Origin: JBDIAG01 sp963835085
GTDB lineage: Bacteria > Actinomycetota > Actinomycetes > Actinomycetales > CAWJMD01
Assembly: GCA_963835085.1 (NCBI GenBank)
Contig: CAWIED010000001.1
Coordinates: 2,666,001-2,730,000, forward strand
Direction: 5' to 3'
Length of the DNA stretch: 64,000 nt
Every line of letters begins with the position of its first letter. The first letter of the stretch is position 1. The position numbers and the translations under genes are program-made. Positions 41,935-52,193 of the stretch are shown here, in pieces. The notes beneath the pieces are model-generated. The model worked only from the letters and a program-made list of their open reading frames with translations, made no database searches and was not told where the DNA came from.

Positions 41935-44900
41935 TCACGGCCGTACCCCGATAGCCTGTAGGTCGAGTCCCGCCGGACCCACCGAACCGATCAGCTCCGC
42001 GAGCCGCGTTTCGTCGAGATCCGTTGGCGGTGTGACGGTCTCGCCCGACGCGACGTAGAAGAACGACGCCCGCACCGCGTCCAGCGGCACGTGCCGCAAG
42101 CGGGCCAGCGCCACCCGATAGACGGCCAACTGCACGGCGGCGGCGCGGGCGGCCTCACCGCGCGGGCGGGCCCCGGTCTTCCAATCGACGAGGTCGTAGC
42201 GCACCGGTGCGGCAGCCGCCAGCGCCGCGAAGACAGCGTCGAGCCGGCCCCGGAACACCACGCCAGCGACGACGGTCTCGACATCGACCTCTGTCTCCAA
42301 CACCTGACGCCGCGCCCAGGCACTCGCCTCGAAGGTGAGCTTCCACTCCTCCAGCTCCGCATCGCGCGCTACATGCTCGTCGCCCGCGCCGGGCAGGTCG
42401 GCCAGATCGAGGAGCGTGTTGGAATGCAGACGCCGCTCGATCCACTCGTGGAAGGCCGTCCCGCGACGGGTCTGGGACTGGGGCGCGCTCGGCACCGGTC
42501 TGCGCAGGTCGAGAGCGAACTGCTGCGGGTTGCGGGCCAGGTTCACCGCAGCCGAGGCCGAGAGATGGCGGGGCAGTCCCACCGTCGAGACGGGTGCTCG
42601 ATCTGATGCGCGTTCGGCCAGCAACCGGTCGGACTCCTGGCTGAGTGCCGCCAGTTCAGCCAGCTGGGCTGGTTCGGTCAGCTGGTCCGAGCCGTCGGGT
42701 GGCCCCTCGGGTGCAGGGGATACCTGGTTGGTCAATGACGAATCACTGGCCGGATCCCCCGCGACAACCGCCGCTAGCACCAGGTCGCCAGCCGCCCGAA
42801 GGGCCGGTTCGAGAGCGGCGGGCAGCGGCCAAGGATGGCGTACCGGATTCTCCTGCAACGGGTTCGGACCATCGACCGGTTCATCGAGACCGACGGCCGC
42901 CGAGCTGTCGAAGCCGAAGCCTGCCTCCGCGAGGTCACCGTCGGCGGCCCGACTCTGCGCCAGCTCCAGCGCCTCCCGCAGGAAGCGAGACGGCCGGCGC
43001 GGGCGGCTACGCTCGGCATCCCAACAGAACCCACTGAGCAGCAGATCGCGCCGCGTTCTCGTGACGGCGACGTAGGCCAGCCGACGCTCCTCGGCGGCCT
43101 CGTGGTCGCCGCACCCGAATCTGAACTCTGCGAGCGACGTGTCGAGCTCTTTGAGATCGACCGGTGAGCGTAGATCCCACTGCGGCAGGGCGTCCGCGTC
43201 TCCGCGCACCGAGTAGGGAAGGTCTCCGATCGTGGTGGGCCAGCCGCTGGCCGCGTCACGTCCGTCCTTGGTGCGGCCCGCTGGAAAGCGTTCTTCCATC
43301 AGGCCGGGCACGACCACCACATCCCACTCGAGGCCCTTCGCCGCGTGCACGGTGAGCACCTGCACCGTTGTCGTGGACGGATCGACCTGCTCGCCCAGGC
43401 CATCTCGTGGGTGTTCAGGGAGGACGTCGTCTGCCTGCTCGAGGCCGCGTTCGCGTTCGGCGGCCGCACCCAGCCACGCGACGAAGGCCGCTAGGCTCGC
43501 GCGGCCGTTGCCATCGCTGAAATCAGCTGCCACATCGGTGAACTCATCGAGCTGGGCACGTCCGGCCCCGGGGCTCGCCCCGGCGCGCGAAGCGGCGACG
43601 GCCAACTCGATATCGAGCAGCAGGTTGCGCACGACCTCGGCGACGAGGTCGACGAGGGGCAAGGCGGTCCGCCGGCGCAGCCACGCCAACTCGGCCGCCA
43701 GCCGGGTCAGCCGGGATCGGGCGGGCTCCGAGAGCCCGTAGCCGTCCGGTCCCGTCCAGTCGGGGGGTGGCAGGGTGTCGAGCGCATCGATGAGACTCGC
43801 GTGCTCGAGCTGCTCCGGGTCGGGTACCCGCGGTTGGCCGCGCCGCGATGAGTCGTCGGACGCCGGGCGGGCCTTCGCGTCGTCCACTTGCAGGCCAGAA
43901 CTCCTCAGGTGTCTCGCCCAGGAGCCGAGCGCGGCAAGATCGCGCGGGCCCAGCTGCCACCTGGGCCCGGTGAGCAACCGCGCCACCCCGTCGGAACGGG
44001 TGGGATCGGCCAATACCGTCAGCGTTGCCACCACATCAGCGACCTCCGGACGCTGCAGCAGCCCGCCCAGTCCGACGACTTGCACGGCAACACCGCGCCG
44101 GCGCAGAGCCGACTCGATTGCCGTGAACTGGGCCCGTCGTCGGCACACCACCGCGGCACTGTCCAGGCCGGGACGCCAGCGCTGTGCCACCTGCTCGGCC
44201 ACCCAGTCGGCCTCCGTCGCGACGCTCTCGTGCCACGCCAGCCGCACCAAGCCCACCGAGGCGGCGGGGGCTCCCTCGAGTTCGCCGACCGGCACGCCGG
44301 AGCCCGACCGCAACGGCGCAGCGACGACATTGGCAACCTCCAGGGCCGAGAGCGGATTGCGCCAGCTCGTGGTCAGCCCATGCACCGCGACGGGCTTGGA
44401 GCTGCCGGCGGAGAACCGTTCGCGGAAGGCTTCGAGGTTGCCGGCGCTGGCCCCACGCCAGCCGTAGATCGACTGGTTGGGATCACCCACCGCCATCACC
44501 GGGTGCGCCCCACCGAAGAGCCGGGCCAGGAGCTCCAGCTGGGCGTGCGAGGTGTCTTGGAACTCGTCGAGCAGCACCACCCCGTACTGCCCCCGCTGGC
44601 CGGCAGCGACATCGGCCAGGCCGGCCAACCGAGTGGCGATGACCACCTGGTCGCCGAAGTCCATGACCTCGAGTTCCTGCATGCGACGCAGGTACGCGGC
44701 CACTACGGGAATCAGCGAACGCCGCGCGCGCACGGTGGCCAGAGCCTTGCCGAGATCGCTCGACGCAGTGGGATCACTCGGCGCTCCCCCGCGCCCCAGC
44801 TTGGGACGACAGGTCAGTTGACGTTCGACGTCGTGTAGTTCATCGGCCAGTTGTGGCAGCTCCACGAGGTGCTCCGCGCATTGGCCCGCCAATGACAGCA

Positions 44901-45510
44901 CCGCCTGCACCAAGGTGTCGACGGCCCGGTTGAGCCCGCCCAGATCTTCTGCCGCCAGATCGTTCTGGACTCCGAACCCACTCGCAAAGGCGTTCTGCTC
45001 CAACGGATCCCACTGCTCCACCAGCTCGTAGACGAGTTGCCAGGCGGCAGCTTCGCCCAACAGCCGGGTGCCGGGTTCGACCCCTACCCGCAGGCCGTGG
45101 TCACGCACCAGCGCCGCGGCATAGGAGTGATAGGTGGCGATGGTGGGGCTTGCGCCTAGGTCGTCGCCGGGCAGCAGGCCCACGGCGCGCAACCCGCGCA
45201 GCCGACGCAGGATGCGCTCCGACAACTCCCCGGCGGCCTTGCGAGTGAATGTGAGACCCAGCACCTCTTCGGGGGCGACGTGGCCGTTGGCCACCAGCCA
45301 CACCACCCGGGCGGCCATCGTCTCGGTCTTGCCCGAACCGGCACCGGCGACCACCACATGCGGCCGATCCGGTGCCGCCGCGATGATCGCGGCCTGCTCG
45401 TCAGTGGGCGAGGGCAGACCGAGTCGCGCGGCCAGTTCGGCCGGCGACACCTCACGACGAGGTGTCACTCCCTGCCCGCCATCCGACGTGCCTGCTGCAG
45501 CGGCCCGCAT
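41935..45510 (-). CDS. adnB: AdnB, helicase-nuclease subunit
   Basis: A 1191-residue SF1A helicase with a C-terminal RecB-like nuclease. Walker A AGAGSGKT is at 55-62, Walker B GVVLLDEFQDTSHAQ, motif III AVGDPNQSIYGWRGASAGNL, motif VI RRLAYVAVTRTR; nuclease residues lie in VVFRGRLDAVFAAL and YDLVDWKTGARPRGEAA. Its ATG overlaps the stop of adnA (TGATG). AdnAB resects double-strand breaks in actinobacteria in place of RecBCD. Long Ala/Gly linkers are present; length is near the family norm. Confidence 0.94.
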   Translation of the reverse strand: MRAAAAGTSDGGQGVTPRREVSPAELAARLGLPSPTDEQAAIIAAAPDRPHVVVAGAGSGKTETMAARVVWLVANGHVAPEEVLGLTFTRKAAGELSERILRRLRGLRAVGLLPGDDLGASPTIATYHSYAAALVRDHGLRVGVEPGTRLLGEAAAWQLVYELVEQWDPLEQNAFASGFGVQNDLAAEDLGGLNRAVDTLVQAVLSLAGQCAEHLVELPQLADELHDVERQLTCRPKLGRGGAPSDPTASSDLGKALATVRARRSLIPVVAAYLRRMQELEVMDFGDQVVIATRLAGLADVAAGQRGQYGVVLLDEFQDTSHAQLELLARLFGGAHPVMAVGDPNQSIYGWRGASAGNLEAFRERFSAGSSKPVAVHGLTTSWRNPLSALEVANVVAAPLRSGSGVPVGELEGAPAASVGLVRLAWHESVATEADWVAEQVAQRWRPGLDSAAVVCRRRAQFTAIESALRRRGVAVQVVGLGGLLQRPEVADVVATLTVLADPTRSDGVARLLTGPRWQLGPRDLAALGSWARHLRSSGLQVDDAKARPASDDSSRRGQPRVPDPEQLEHASLIDALDTLPPPDWTGPDGYGLSEPARSRLTRLAAELAWLRRRTALPLVDLVAEVVRNLLLDIELAVAASRAGASPGAGRAQLDEFTDVAADFSDGNGRASLAAFVAWLGAAAERERGLEQADDVLPEHPRDGLGEQVDPSTTTVQVLTVHAAKGLEWDVVVVPGLMEERFPAGRTKDGRDAASGWPTTIGDLPYSVRGDADALPQWDLRSPVDLKELDTSLAEFRFGCGDHEAAEERRLAYVAVTRTRRDLLLSGFCWDAERSRPRRPSRFLREALELAQSRAADGDLAEAGFGFDSSAAVGLDEPVDGPNPLQENPVRHPWPLPAALEPALRAAGDLVLAAVVAGDPASDSSLTNQVSPAPEGPPDGSDQLTEPAQLAELAALSQESDRLLAERASDRAPVSTVGLPRHLSASAAVNLARNPQQFALDLRRPVPSAPQSQTRRGTAFHEWIERRLHSNTLLDLADLPGAGDEHVARDAELEEWKLTFEASAWARRQVLETEVDVETVVAGVVFRGRLDAVFAALAAAAPVRYDLVDWKTGARPRGEAARAAAVQLAVYRVALARLRHVPLDAVRASFFYVASGETVTPPTDLDETRLAELIGSVGPAGLDLQAIGVRP

Positions 45511-48500
45511 CACTCGCCCACCTGCCGACCCTCGCCCTGCGCCGGACACGAACTGCGAACCGGACAATGCCTGCACCCGGGATTGACGACGGCCGCGAAC
45601 TCACGTCCTGCCATGCCGGCGGCCACCCGACCCACGAGATCGTGCGCCCACTGCGGATCGGCATCGTCGGCCACCGGCCCCTGATCTTGCACCTTGACAC
45701 CGGTCTTGCGCTCGTTGCCAAGCTGCACCAGCCGCGCGCCCCCGCTACCGGCACCCGGAGCCAGTCGATCGAAGGCCCCCGCTTCCACCGCCAACTGATA
45801 CGCCCCCAACTGCGGGTGCCTACGGGCCGCCTCGGAGGTAGGCGCCGAACGACCGGTCTTGAGGTCGACGGCCACCAAGCGCCCCTGCGAGTCACGCTCC
45901 AATTGATCGACCCGGCCGGTGAGCACCGCATCGCCCACGGGAAGTGCGAACGGCTCCTCCCGCGCAACCACCTCGCCCTGGAGACGCCGGCGGTAGTTCA
46001 CCAAGCGCTCGAGCATGGCCTGGGCGCGTGCCTGCAGCTGATCGCTGACCCATCCCGGCTGAAGACCCAACTCCGGCCAACGACGGTCGAGCTCGTCGAT
46101 GAGATGGTCTGCCGAGGCGTCTGGATGAGCGTCGGCGAGATCGTGCACGAGCGTGCCGACCCCAACCGAGGCCGGAGCGGGTGGCCGCGCGCCACTGCGA
46201 TCGAGCAGCCAGCGCAACGGGCACTCGTCGAACTGCTCGATAGCCGACGGGCTGACCCGCACCGGACGCGATCCGGCCAGTGCGGCGGTGTCAGACAGCC
46301 CGGCCCATCCGTACCACTCCCGCGGATTGGCGCCGGGCACCGCCTCGGCCGACAGCCGGGCGAGTTGGGCTGCAGCCTGCCGGCGGACAGCATCGCCGAC
46401 CTGCTCGTCGAGCACCAGGCAGCGCAGCCGTGCCACCACCCCGGACAACGACACGGAGCGGGGTGCCGACACCACCGGCCGGGGGGCTGCGTCATCGAGG
46501 GGATCGAGCAGGTCGACAAAGGCCGAGGGGACGGTGTCAGCGTTGGACACGGCGGTGACCAGCAGGCGCCGGCGCGCGCGGGTGACCGCCACGTAGAGCA
46601 TCCGCAGCTCATCGTGCAGGACCTCGGTTCGCGCCGCCCGAAGCCCAGCGGCATCGTGGCCGGAGCGCCCCACGGCGCGGCCGGCCACCACATCGACGAG
46701 AGCCGTGGAGCCGAGCACCGAACCCCGCAATCGGGTATTGGGCCAGACACCGTCTTGGATTCCGGCCACCACGACCACGTCGAACTCGCGACCCGCCACC
46801 GCTTGAGGGGTTGCGACGACCACCTGGGCCTCGACCGGCGCCTTGGCCGCAACGCTGTCTTCAGGCAGGTCTTGGCCGTCGAGGCGCAGCAGGAACTCCA
46901 AGGCACCGGCACCGGGCAGTCGATCGGCGAAGCGGGCAGCCGTCTCGAAGAGCGCGACGATGACATCGAGATCACGATCTGCCCGACGGCCGGCAGGCCC
47001 GCCCGCCAGCGCTCGGGCACGCCATTCCTCGACATATCCCGTGGCCTGCCAGATCGCCCAGAGCACCTGCTCAGCAGACGCGTCCGGCGCGGCACACGCC
47101 GATCGGCCGGCCGCGAGCACTCGCCCCACTCGCAGGGCAGGTTCGGCCAGCTGGCCGGGCACACCGGCCAGTTCGTCAGGGTCGAGCAGGCAGCCACGCA
47201 GCAGCTCCTGCACAGACCGCTCACCGTGCAGTTGCTCCTCGTGACGCCGCAGGGCCTGACGCAGCCGGCGCAGCCGCAAGGGGTCTGCCCTGCCAAGGCT
47301 GGTGAGCAGCCCCGCAACGACCTCCGGATCGTCGAGCCGCGACTCATCGAGCACCACCGAGGTAATCGCCAGCAGTGGCCGCACCGCAGGCTCGTCACGC
47401 AGTGCCAGTTCAGTGGCCGCCATGCCGACGGGCACGCCGGCCTGCAGCAGGCCGCGGCACAGCGCCGCCGCCTGCTGGGCGTTGCGCACCACGACTGCCA
47501 TCTCTGACCACGGGGTGGCTGCCATCAGGTGCCAGCGGCGCAGCTCGGCCGCGATCAGCGCGGCCTGCGCCCCTATCGAGCGCACGACCGCCGTGCCGAA
47601 ACCCGTTGCCACGTCGTCGAACTGGCCTGGCTGTGTAGGAATTGGCTGCGGGACTGGGTCGCGGCGAGCCGCCGGTGACGGAGCCAACGCCCCGATGCGC
47701 GCTACCACGCGTTGACCGGCGACGGCGAGCTCGCTGCCGAACCGCCAGCACGTGCCGAGCACCAGCTCTGGCGCGGGTGCGCCGTCTCGCCGCCGATAAC
47801 GCAACCCCGCCTCGCCCAGCAGCCGTGACTGGGCGCCGCGAAAGGACTGCGTGGTGGTGTCGGGATCACCGGTGAGGATGAGATCGGCCCCCGGGGGGCA
47901 CAACTGGTCGAGCAACCGGGCAACGGCCTCGCCGGACTCCTGGTGATCGTCCACCGCCACGAGCCGGACCCGCGATCGTTCGGCGGCCAGCAGGGTCGCG
48001 TCGTCGGCCAGCATGGCCGCGGCATGGTCGACGATGGCCGCCGGGTCGTACGCCCCGGGGCTGGCCAGCGCGCTCACCTGCAGGTACTCCCGGTAGACCA
48101 CCGCCGCGGCCGACCAGATGGGCCAGCGATGCCGGCGCCCCAACCGGGCCAACTCGTCGGGGTAGATGCCACGCTCCATCGCGCGCATGAGCAGGTCGCG
48201 TAGCTCATGGCGGAAACCACGCAGCGTCAACGCTTCGCTGACCTCGGCGGGCCAGGCAGGCATCGCCCCGTCGCCGCTGGCATGCCCTGCCAGCAGGTCG
48301 GCGAGGATGGCGTCTTGCTCGGGGCCGGAGATCAGCCGCGGCGTGGGCTGGCCCGTGAGCACGGCCTGCCGGCGGATGAGGGCGAAGGCGTACGAGGCCG
48401 CTGTGCGGGCCGGTGGCTCTACCAGGGCCGAGCGACCGGCTCCGCCGATGCGGTGGGTCAGCCGGTCGCGCAGGTCTGCCGCGGCCAGCCGGGAGGGGGC

Positions 48501-48737
48501 AAGCACGAGCAGAGCACCCGGCTCGAGGCCGTCGCGCAGCACCCGGGCGGCCACCGCCTCGATCAGCGTGGTGGTCTTGCCCGTGCCCGGGCCACCCACC
48601 ACGACCACCGGACCCGACCCGGCCCGTCGATCGACCACCGCCTGCTGCGACGGGTCGAGGGATACCTCGTCGCAGACGTGCGCCCGGCGGCCGACCGGGC
48701 GCCTTCGCGAGGCCGGCGATGGGTGGGTGGTGGACAT
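45510..48737 (-). CDS. adnA: AdnA, helicase-nuclease subunit
   Basis: A 1075-residue partner of AdnB. Walker A GGPGTGKT is at 48-55; the helicase core has VRLVAVDDHQESGEAVARLL (degenerate motif II, DDHQ) and LTGDPDTTTQSFRGAQ. The C-terminal nuclease has VLTGRVDQLERDSQGRLVAVDLKTGR and Fe-S cysteines near the end (CRHCPVRSSC). I start at ATG 48737; the TTG at 48749 is weaker. Stop overlaps the adnB start, giving coupled synthesis of the heterodimer. Confidence 0.94.
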   Translation of the reverse strand: MSTTHPSPASRRRPVGRRAHVCDEVSLDPSQQAVVDRRAGSGPVVVVGGPGTGKTTTLIEAVAARVLRDGLEPGALLVLAPSRLAAADLRDRLTHRIGGAGRSALVEPPARTAASYAFALIRRQAVLTGQPTPRLISGPEQDAILADLLAGHASGDGAMPAWPAEVSEALTLRGFRHELRDLLMRAMERGIYPDELARLGRRHRWPIWSAAAVVYREYLQVSALASPGAYDPAAIVDHAAAMLADDATLLAAERSRVRLVAVDDHQESGEAVARLLDQLCPPGADLILTGDPDTTTQSFRGAQSRLLGEAGLRYRRRDGAPAPELVLGTCWRFGSELAVAGQRVVARIGALAPSPAARRDPVPQPIPTQPGQFDDVATGFGTAVVRSIGAQAALIAAELRRWHLMAATPWSEMAVVVRNAQQAAALCRGLLQAGVPVGMAATELALRDEPAVRPLLAITSVVLDESRLDDPEVVAGLLTSLGRADPLRLRRLRQALRRHEEQLHGERSVQELLRGCLLDPDELAGVPGQLAEPALRVGRVLAAGRSACAAPDASAEQVLWAIWQATGYVEEWRARALAGGPAGRRADRDLDVIVALFETAARFADRLPGAGALEFLLRLDGQDLPEDSVAAKAPVEAQVVVATPQAVAGREFDVVVVAGIQDGVWPNTRLRGSVLGSTALVDVVAGRAVGRSGHDAAGLRAARTEVLHDELRMLYVAVTRARRRLLVTAVSNADTVPSAFVDLLDPLDDAAPRPVVSAPRSVSLSGVVARLRCLVLDEQVGDAVRRQAAAQLARLSAEAVPGANPREWYGWAGLSDTAALAGSRPVRVSPSAIEQFDECPLRWLLDRSGARPPAPASVGVGTLVHDLADAHPDASADHLIDELDRRWPELGLQPGWVSDQLQARAQAMLERLVNYRRRLQGEVVAREEPFALPVGDAVLTGRVDQLERDSQGRLVAVDLKTGRSAPTSEAARRHPQLGAYQLAVEAGAFDRLAPGAGSGGARLVQLGNERKTGVKVQDQGPVADDADPQWAHDLVGRVAAGMAGREFAAVVNPGCRHCPVRSSCPAQGEGRQVGE

Positions 48738-48956
48738 GAAGGAAGGCAATCACAGGGCACCGACAGTCATCGGCTCGCCCACCCCGACATGGCCCCGCCA
48801 GTGGGCGGGCAGGCCGTGCCGTACCGGGACTATCGGTGCGAAGAAGCCGAGGAACCGGACCGCACTTTCCGGTAAGACCGCCGGGATGGAGAAGGCCCTA
48901 CCTGCCAGACACGCCACAACGCCTGTCGAGTGCGGGCGGATGCGCGTGGAAATCTC

Positions 48957-49813
48957 ATGATCGTGACCCGAACCTCTTGTACACACCCTCTGGGCAGACG
49001 TCGCCTGGCAGGCGTCGCTGTGGCGTCGCTGTCCGTCGCTGCTCTGGTTGCCGGCTGCGGGGCAGGCTCCAGCACCCCGCCCACCATTTCCTCGTCGAAC
49101 GCTGCCTCGTCGGCCGGTCAGGGCGCTTCGCCTACTGCGAGCGCATCGACCACCAGCACCGCCGCATCCGGCTCGACAGCGACCACTCCACAATCCGAAG
49201 GCGCCGACGACGGCGCGCAGACGGCCTCGCCCGGCAACGGCGTGACCGCCGACGATCGGCAGGCAGGTGTGCTGTCGATGAACGTGCCGCAAAAGGGAGA
49301 CGGAAAGCTCAGCACCGTGCCGGGCTCGCAGCCGGCGCCCGCCGCTGCCCGTCGCACGATCAACGTGGCGGTGCAGGTGGAGGGCGGCCTCGACATCAAC
49401 CCCGGCCAGTTCGCCGGTTTCGTGCTGAGCACCCTGAACGACCCCCGCAGTTGGACAGCGGACGGCTACACCTTCGCCCGCACCGACAACCCGGCCACGG
49501 CGACGGTGACCGTGGTGCTGGCCAGCCCTGACACCTCGGCCGCCCTATATGCCGCCCGCTGATCACCAGGGGCAAGCTCTCGTGTCGCACTGGTCGGCGA
49601 GCCGTGCTTACCGACTACCGCTGGGTCAACGGCTTGGAGGACTACGGGACCGACCGCACGGGGTACCGGCACTACGTGGTGAACCACGAGGTGGGGCACG
49701 CTCTGGGCCACGGCCATCAGTACTGTGCCGGCCCGGGCAAGGTGGCGCCCGTGATGATGCAGCAGACCAAGGGGCTCAAGGGCTGTCTGCCGAACCCCTG
49801 GCCCCACCCGTGA
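48957..49813 (+). pseudogene. DUF3152 zinc metalloprotease-like lipoprotein gene with a frameshift
   Basis: The first frame gives a lipoprotein: a hydrophobic leader with the lipobox VAGC, a Ser/Thr/Ala-rich linker, then INVAVQVEGGLDINPGQFAG and DPRSWTADGYTFARTD. It breaks at about 49545. The next frame continues CRPLITRGKLSCRTGRRAVL, TDYRWVNGLEDYGTDRTGYR and the zinc motif NHEVGHALGHGHQYC, ending VMMQQTKGLKGCLPNPWP. Together this is a full DUF3152 protein, as in the mycobacterial gene between adnA and moeZ. A one-base deletion, real or from sequencing, would explain it. Confidence 0.82.
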
Positions 49814-49864
49814 TCTGTCTCGGCAACATGCTCTGAGCACAGGCCGCAACCGTCAGCAGTTCGG

Positions 49865-50902
49865 CTACTGCTCCTCGGGGTAGACCTCACCGATCTGGTG
49901 GCGGGCGTCGTCCATGATCTCCATGGTGGCGATGGAGGCGTCGAGGGTACGCAGCGGCGAGCCGAGCTCGCCCGCACCGATGCGGCGGGCAGCCTCGGCC
50001 GCCTGCCAGAACAGCGCCGAGTGGGCGACCTGGGGTTCGTCATAACGCAGCTCGTCGTCCGCCGGATCGCTCCCGCGCACCGTGAATCCCCCGGGGGTGT
50101 AGAAGGACGAGTCGATGAGGATGCTGCCCTGAAGGCCACCGACGGAGGCCGTGGTGGGCGTGGGGCCTTCCACCGACGAATGCAGCAGGGCCTGCTGGCC
50201 GGCCTCGGTGGTCATCATGATCGACGTCTGCCCGGTGACTCCGGACGGCATCCAGGTGGTGCGTGCGACCACCTCGTTCGGAGCGCCCAGGATCCAATGG
50301 GCGAACCCGGCCGGATAGGTCATCAGGTCAAGCATGGGCCCACCGGCAAGGTCAGGCCGCAAAATGCGATGGTCTCCCTCGAAGTACTGACCGTGGTCGG
50401 CGAGCACGGTGCGCACCTGGCCGATCGCCCCGTCTTCGAGAAGCTGGCGCAGCACGTCGTACTTCGGCAGGAAGAAGGTCCAGAACGCCTCCATGCAGAA
50501 CAGTCCGGCAGCGGCGGCCACCTCGGCGAGTTCGCGCGCCTGGCCGGCGTTGAGCGCGATGGGCTTCTCGATGAGCACCGGCTTACCGGCCCGCAATGCG
50601 AGCAGCCCGTTGGGGTGGTGATGGTTGTGTGGGGTCGCCACGTAGACGATGTCGACCTCAGGGTCGTTGACCAGGGCTTCATAGCTCGCGTGCGCCGTAG
50701 CTGCCCCCAACGACGCCGCCGCCCGCCCTGCAGACTGCGCCGAGCGGGAGCCGACGGCCTGCACCACCTGATGGGTGTGCTCGTGCAGAGCCGCCGCGAA
50801 CTGGTGCGCGATCCACCCGGTGCCCAGGATGCCCCAGCGCAGCACAGGTGCTTCCAGCGGATCGGGCGTGCGCGGACGAGGCAAGGTACGTGGCAGCGAC
50901 AT
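49865..50902 (-). CDS. Gfo/Idh/MocA family oxidoreductase
   Basis: A 345-residue NAD(P)-dependent oxidoreductase: Rossmann motif LRWGILGTGWIAHQFAAAL, VDIVYVATPHNHHHPNGLLAL, the EKPIALN motif with the catalytic Lys, and a C-terminal substrate domain (MEAFWTFFLPKYDVLRQLLE). The family acts on sugars, inositols or related cyclic substrates. It is encoded just downstream of DUF445 on the same strand with a 31-bp gap. Substrate unknown. Confidence 0.9.
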   Translation of the reverse strand: MSLPRTLPRPRTPDPLEAPVLRWGILGTGWIAHQFAAALHEHTHQVVQAVGSRSAQSAGRAAASLGAATAHASYEALVNDPEVDIVYVATPHNHHHPNGLLALRAGKPVLIEKPIALNAGQARELAEVAAAAGLFCMEAFWTFFLPKYDVLRQLLEDGAIGQVRTVLADHGQYFEGDHRILRPDLAGGPMLDLMTYPAGFAHWILGAPNEVVARTTWMPSGVTGQTSIMMTTEAGQQALLHSSVEGPTPTTASVGGLQGSILIDSSFYTPGGFTVRGSDPADDELRYDEPQVAHSALFWQAAEAARRIGAGELGSPLRTLDASIATMEIMDDARHQIGEVYPEEQ

Positions 50903-50933
50903 GGCGGGAGCCTACTGTCGTGGCAGCCCGCGG

Positions 50934-52193
50934 CTAGCCGATGAGCACGACGAAGGTGTGGATGGCCAATCCGACCAGCGCTCCCACGAGGGTGCCGTTG
51001 ATCCGGATGAACTGCAGGTCGCGTCCGACGTGCAGCTCGATCCGTTCGGCGGCGTCTTTACCGTCCCACCCGTCGATCGTGTACGAGATGGCCGAGGCGA
51101 TCTCGGTGCCGTAGTTGCGCACCAGCCAGGCCACCGCGTCGCCGAGCAAGCGCTCGAGGCGGGCACGCAGCGCCGCATCGTCTACCAGCCGGCGGCCGGC
51201 CTCCCCCGCCCACCGCTCACCACGCTGGTACAGCAACGACTGCGGATCGTCTGCCATGGCCAACAGCGAGGAGCGGCCCGTGCGCCAGAGCGAGACGATG
51301 GTGTCGGGAACCTGAGGATGCATCAGCAGTCGGACCTTCAGCTTCTCGGCCCGCTCCTGCACCTCGGGGTTGCGCTGCAGGTTCTCGGCGAGCCTGCTGA
51401 GCATGGCGTCCAACGCCTGCCGGGTCGGGTGCTGCTGATCGGCCAGAATGTCGCGCACCCAGGCCAACGCCTGGTTGTACGTCCAGTCGACGACGCGTTC
51501 ATCCACCCAGGTGGGCGTCCACCAGGGGGCCCGCTCACTGACGATCGCTTTGAACGCCGTGGGGTTGTCACGCAGCCACTCGAGCACCTCGGATGCGGCC
51601 AGATCGACCAGGCCGGTATGGGCTCGGTCGTGCACCACGGCAGCCAGCAGGTCGCCCACCAGTTCGCTGATCGGCTCCTCGGCCAGCCGGGGCAGCAGTA
51701 CGGCGGTGGCGAAGGCGCGCACCTCGCTGTCGGGCAACCGCTCCAGCAGGGAACGCCCGGCGCGGACGACCTCGCGGGTCAGGCGCACCTGATTAGCCGG
51801 CACCAGGAGCCACTCGCCGAACCGACGTGATGCCCCGAAGGCAGCCAACCGATCGCGGGCGATCCGTTCGGTGAGAAAGTGCTCCGTCACGAATTCCTGC
51901 AAACTGCGGCCCAGTTCCGACTTGCGCCGCGGTACGAGAGCCGTGTGCGGCACGGGCAGGCCCAGCGGGTGCCGGAACAGCGCCGTGACGGCGAACCAGT
52001 CGGCCATGGCACCCACCATCGCCGCCTCGGCGGCGGCATTGACGAATCCGAGGACTCCCTCGCGGTGCAGGGTGGCGGCGAAGATGATCGCGGCGAGCAC
52101 CAACAAGCTGGTGGCCAGCACCCGCATCCGGCGCAGCCCGGCGCGCCGTTGCTGATCTGCAGCGGTGCCCCCCGAACTCCCCAGGACGCTCAC
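50934..52193 (-). CDS. DUF445 family membrane protein
   Basis: A 419-residue protein: TM helix near residue 25 (VLATSLLVLAAIIFAATL), second hydrophobic segment FVNAAAEAAMVGAMADWFAVTALF, a long helical middle (RLPDSEVRAFATAVLL, VRLLMHPQVPDTIVS) and a last TM helix at the C-terminus (INGTLVGALVGLAIHTFVVLIG). DUF445 function is unknown. The GTG at 52193 overlaps the moeZ stop by GTGA, so they are co-translated. The frame open upstream (to 52328) overlaps moeZ and is not used. Confidence 0.88.
   Translation of the reverse strand: MSVLGSSGGTAADQQRRAGLRRMRVLATSLLVLAAIIFAATLHREGVLGFVNAAAEAAMVGAMADWFAVTALFRHPLGLPVPHTALVPRRKSELGRSLQEFVTEHFLTERIARDRLAAFGASRRFGEWLLVPANQVRLTREVVRAGRSLLERLPDSEVRAFATAVLLPRLAEEPISELVGDLLAAVVHDRAHTGLVDLAASEVLEWLRDNPTAFKAIVSERAPWWTPTWVDERVVDWTYNQALAWVRDILADQQHPTRQALDAMLSRLAENLQRNPEVQERAEKLKVRLLMHPQVPDTIVSLWRTGRSSLLAMADDPQSLLYQRGERWAGEAGRRLVDDAALRARLERLLGDAVAWLVRNYGTEIASAISYTIDGWDGKDAAERIELHVGRDLQFIRINGTLVGALVGLAIHTFVVLIG

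Noticed and set aside
45462..47507. 681-codon open frame opposite adnA
   Set aside because: Antisense shadow of a conserved helicase-nuclease gene.
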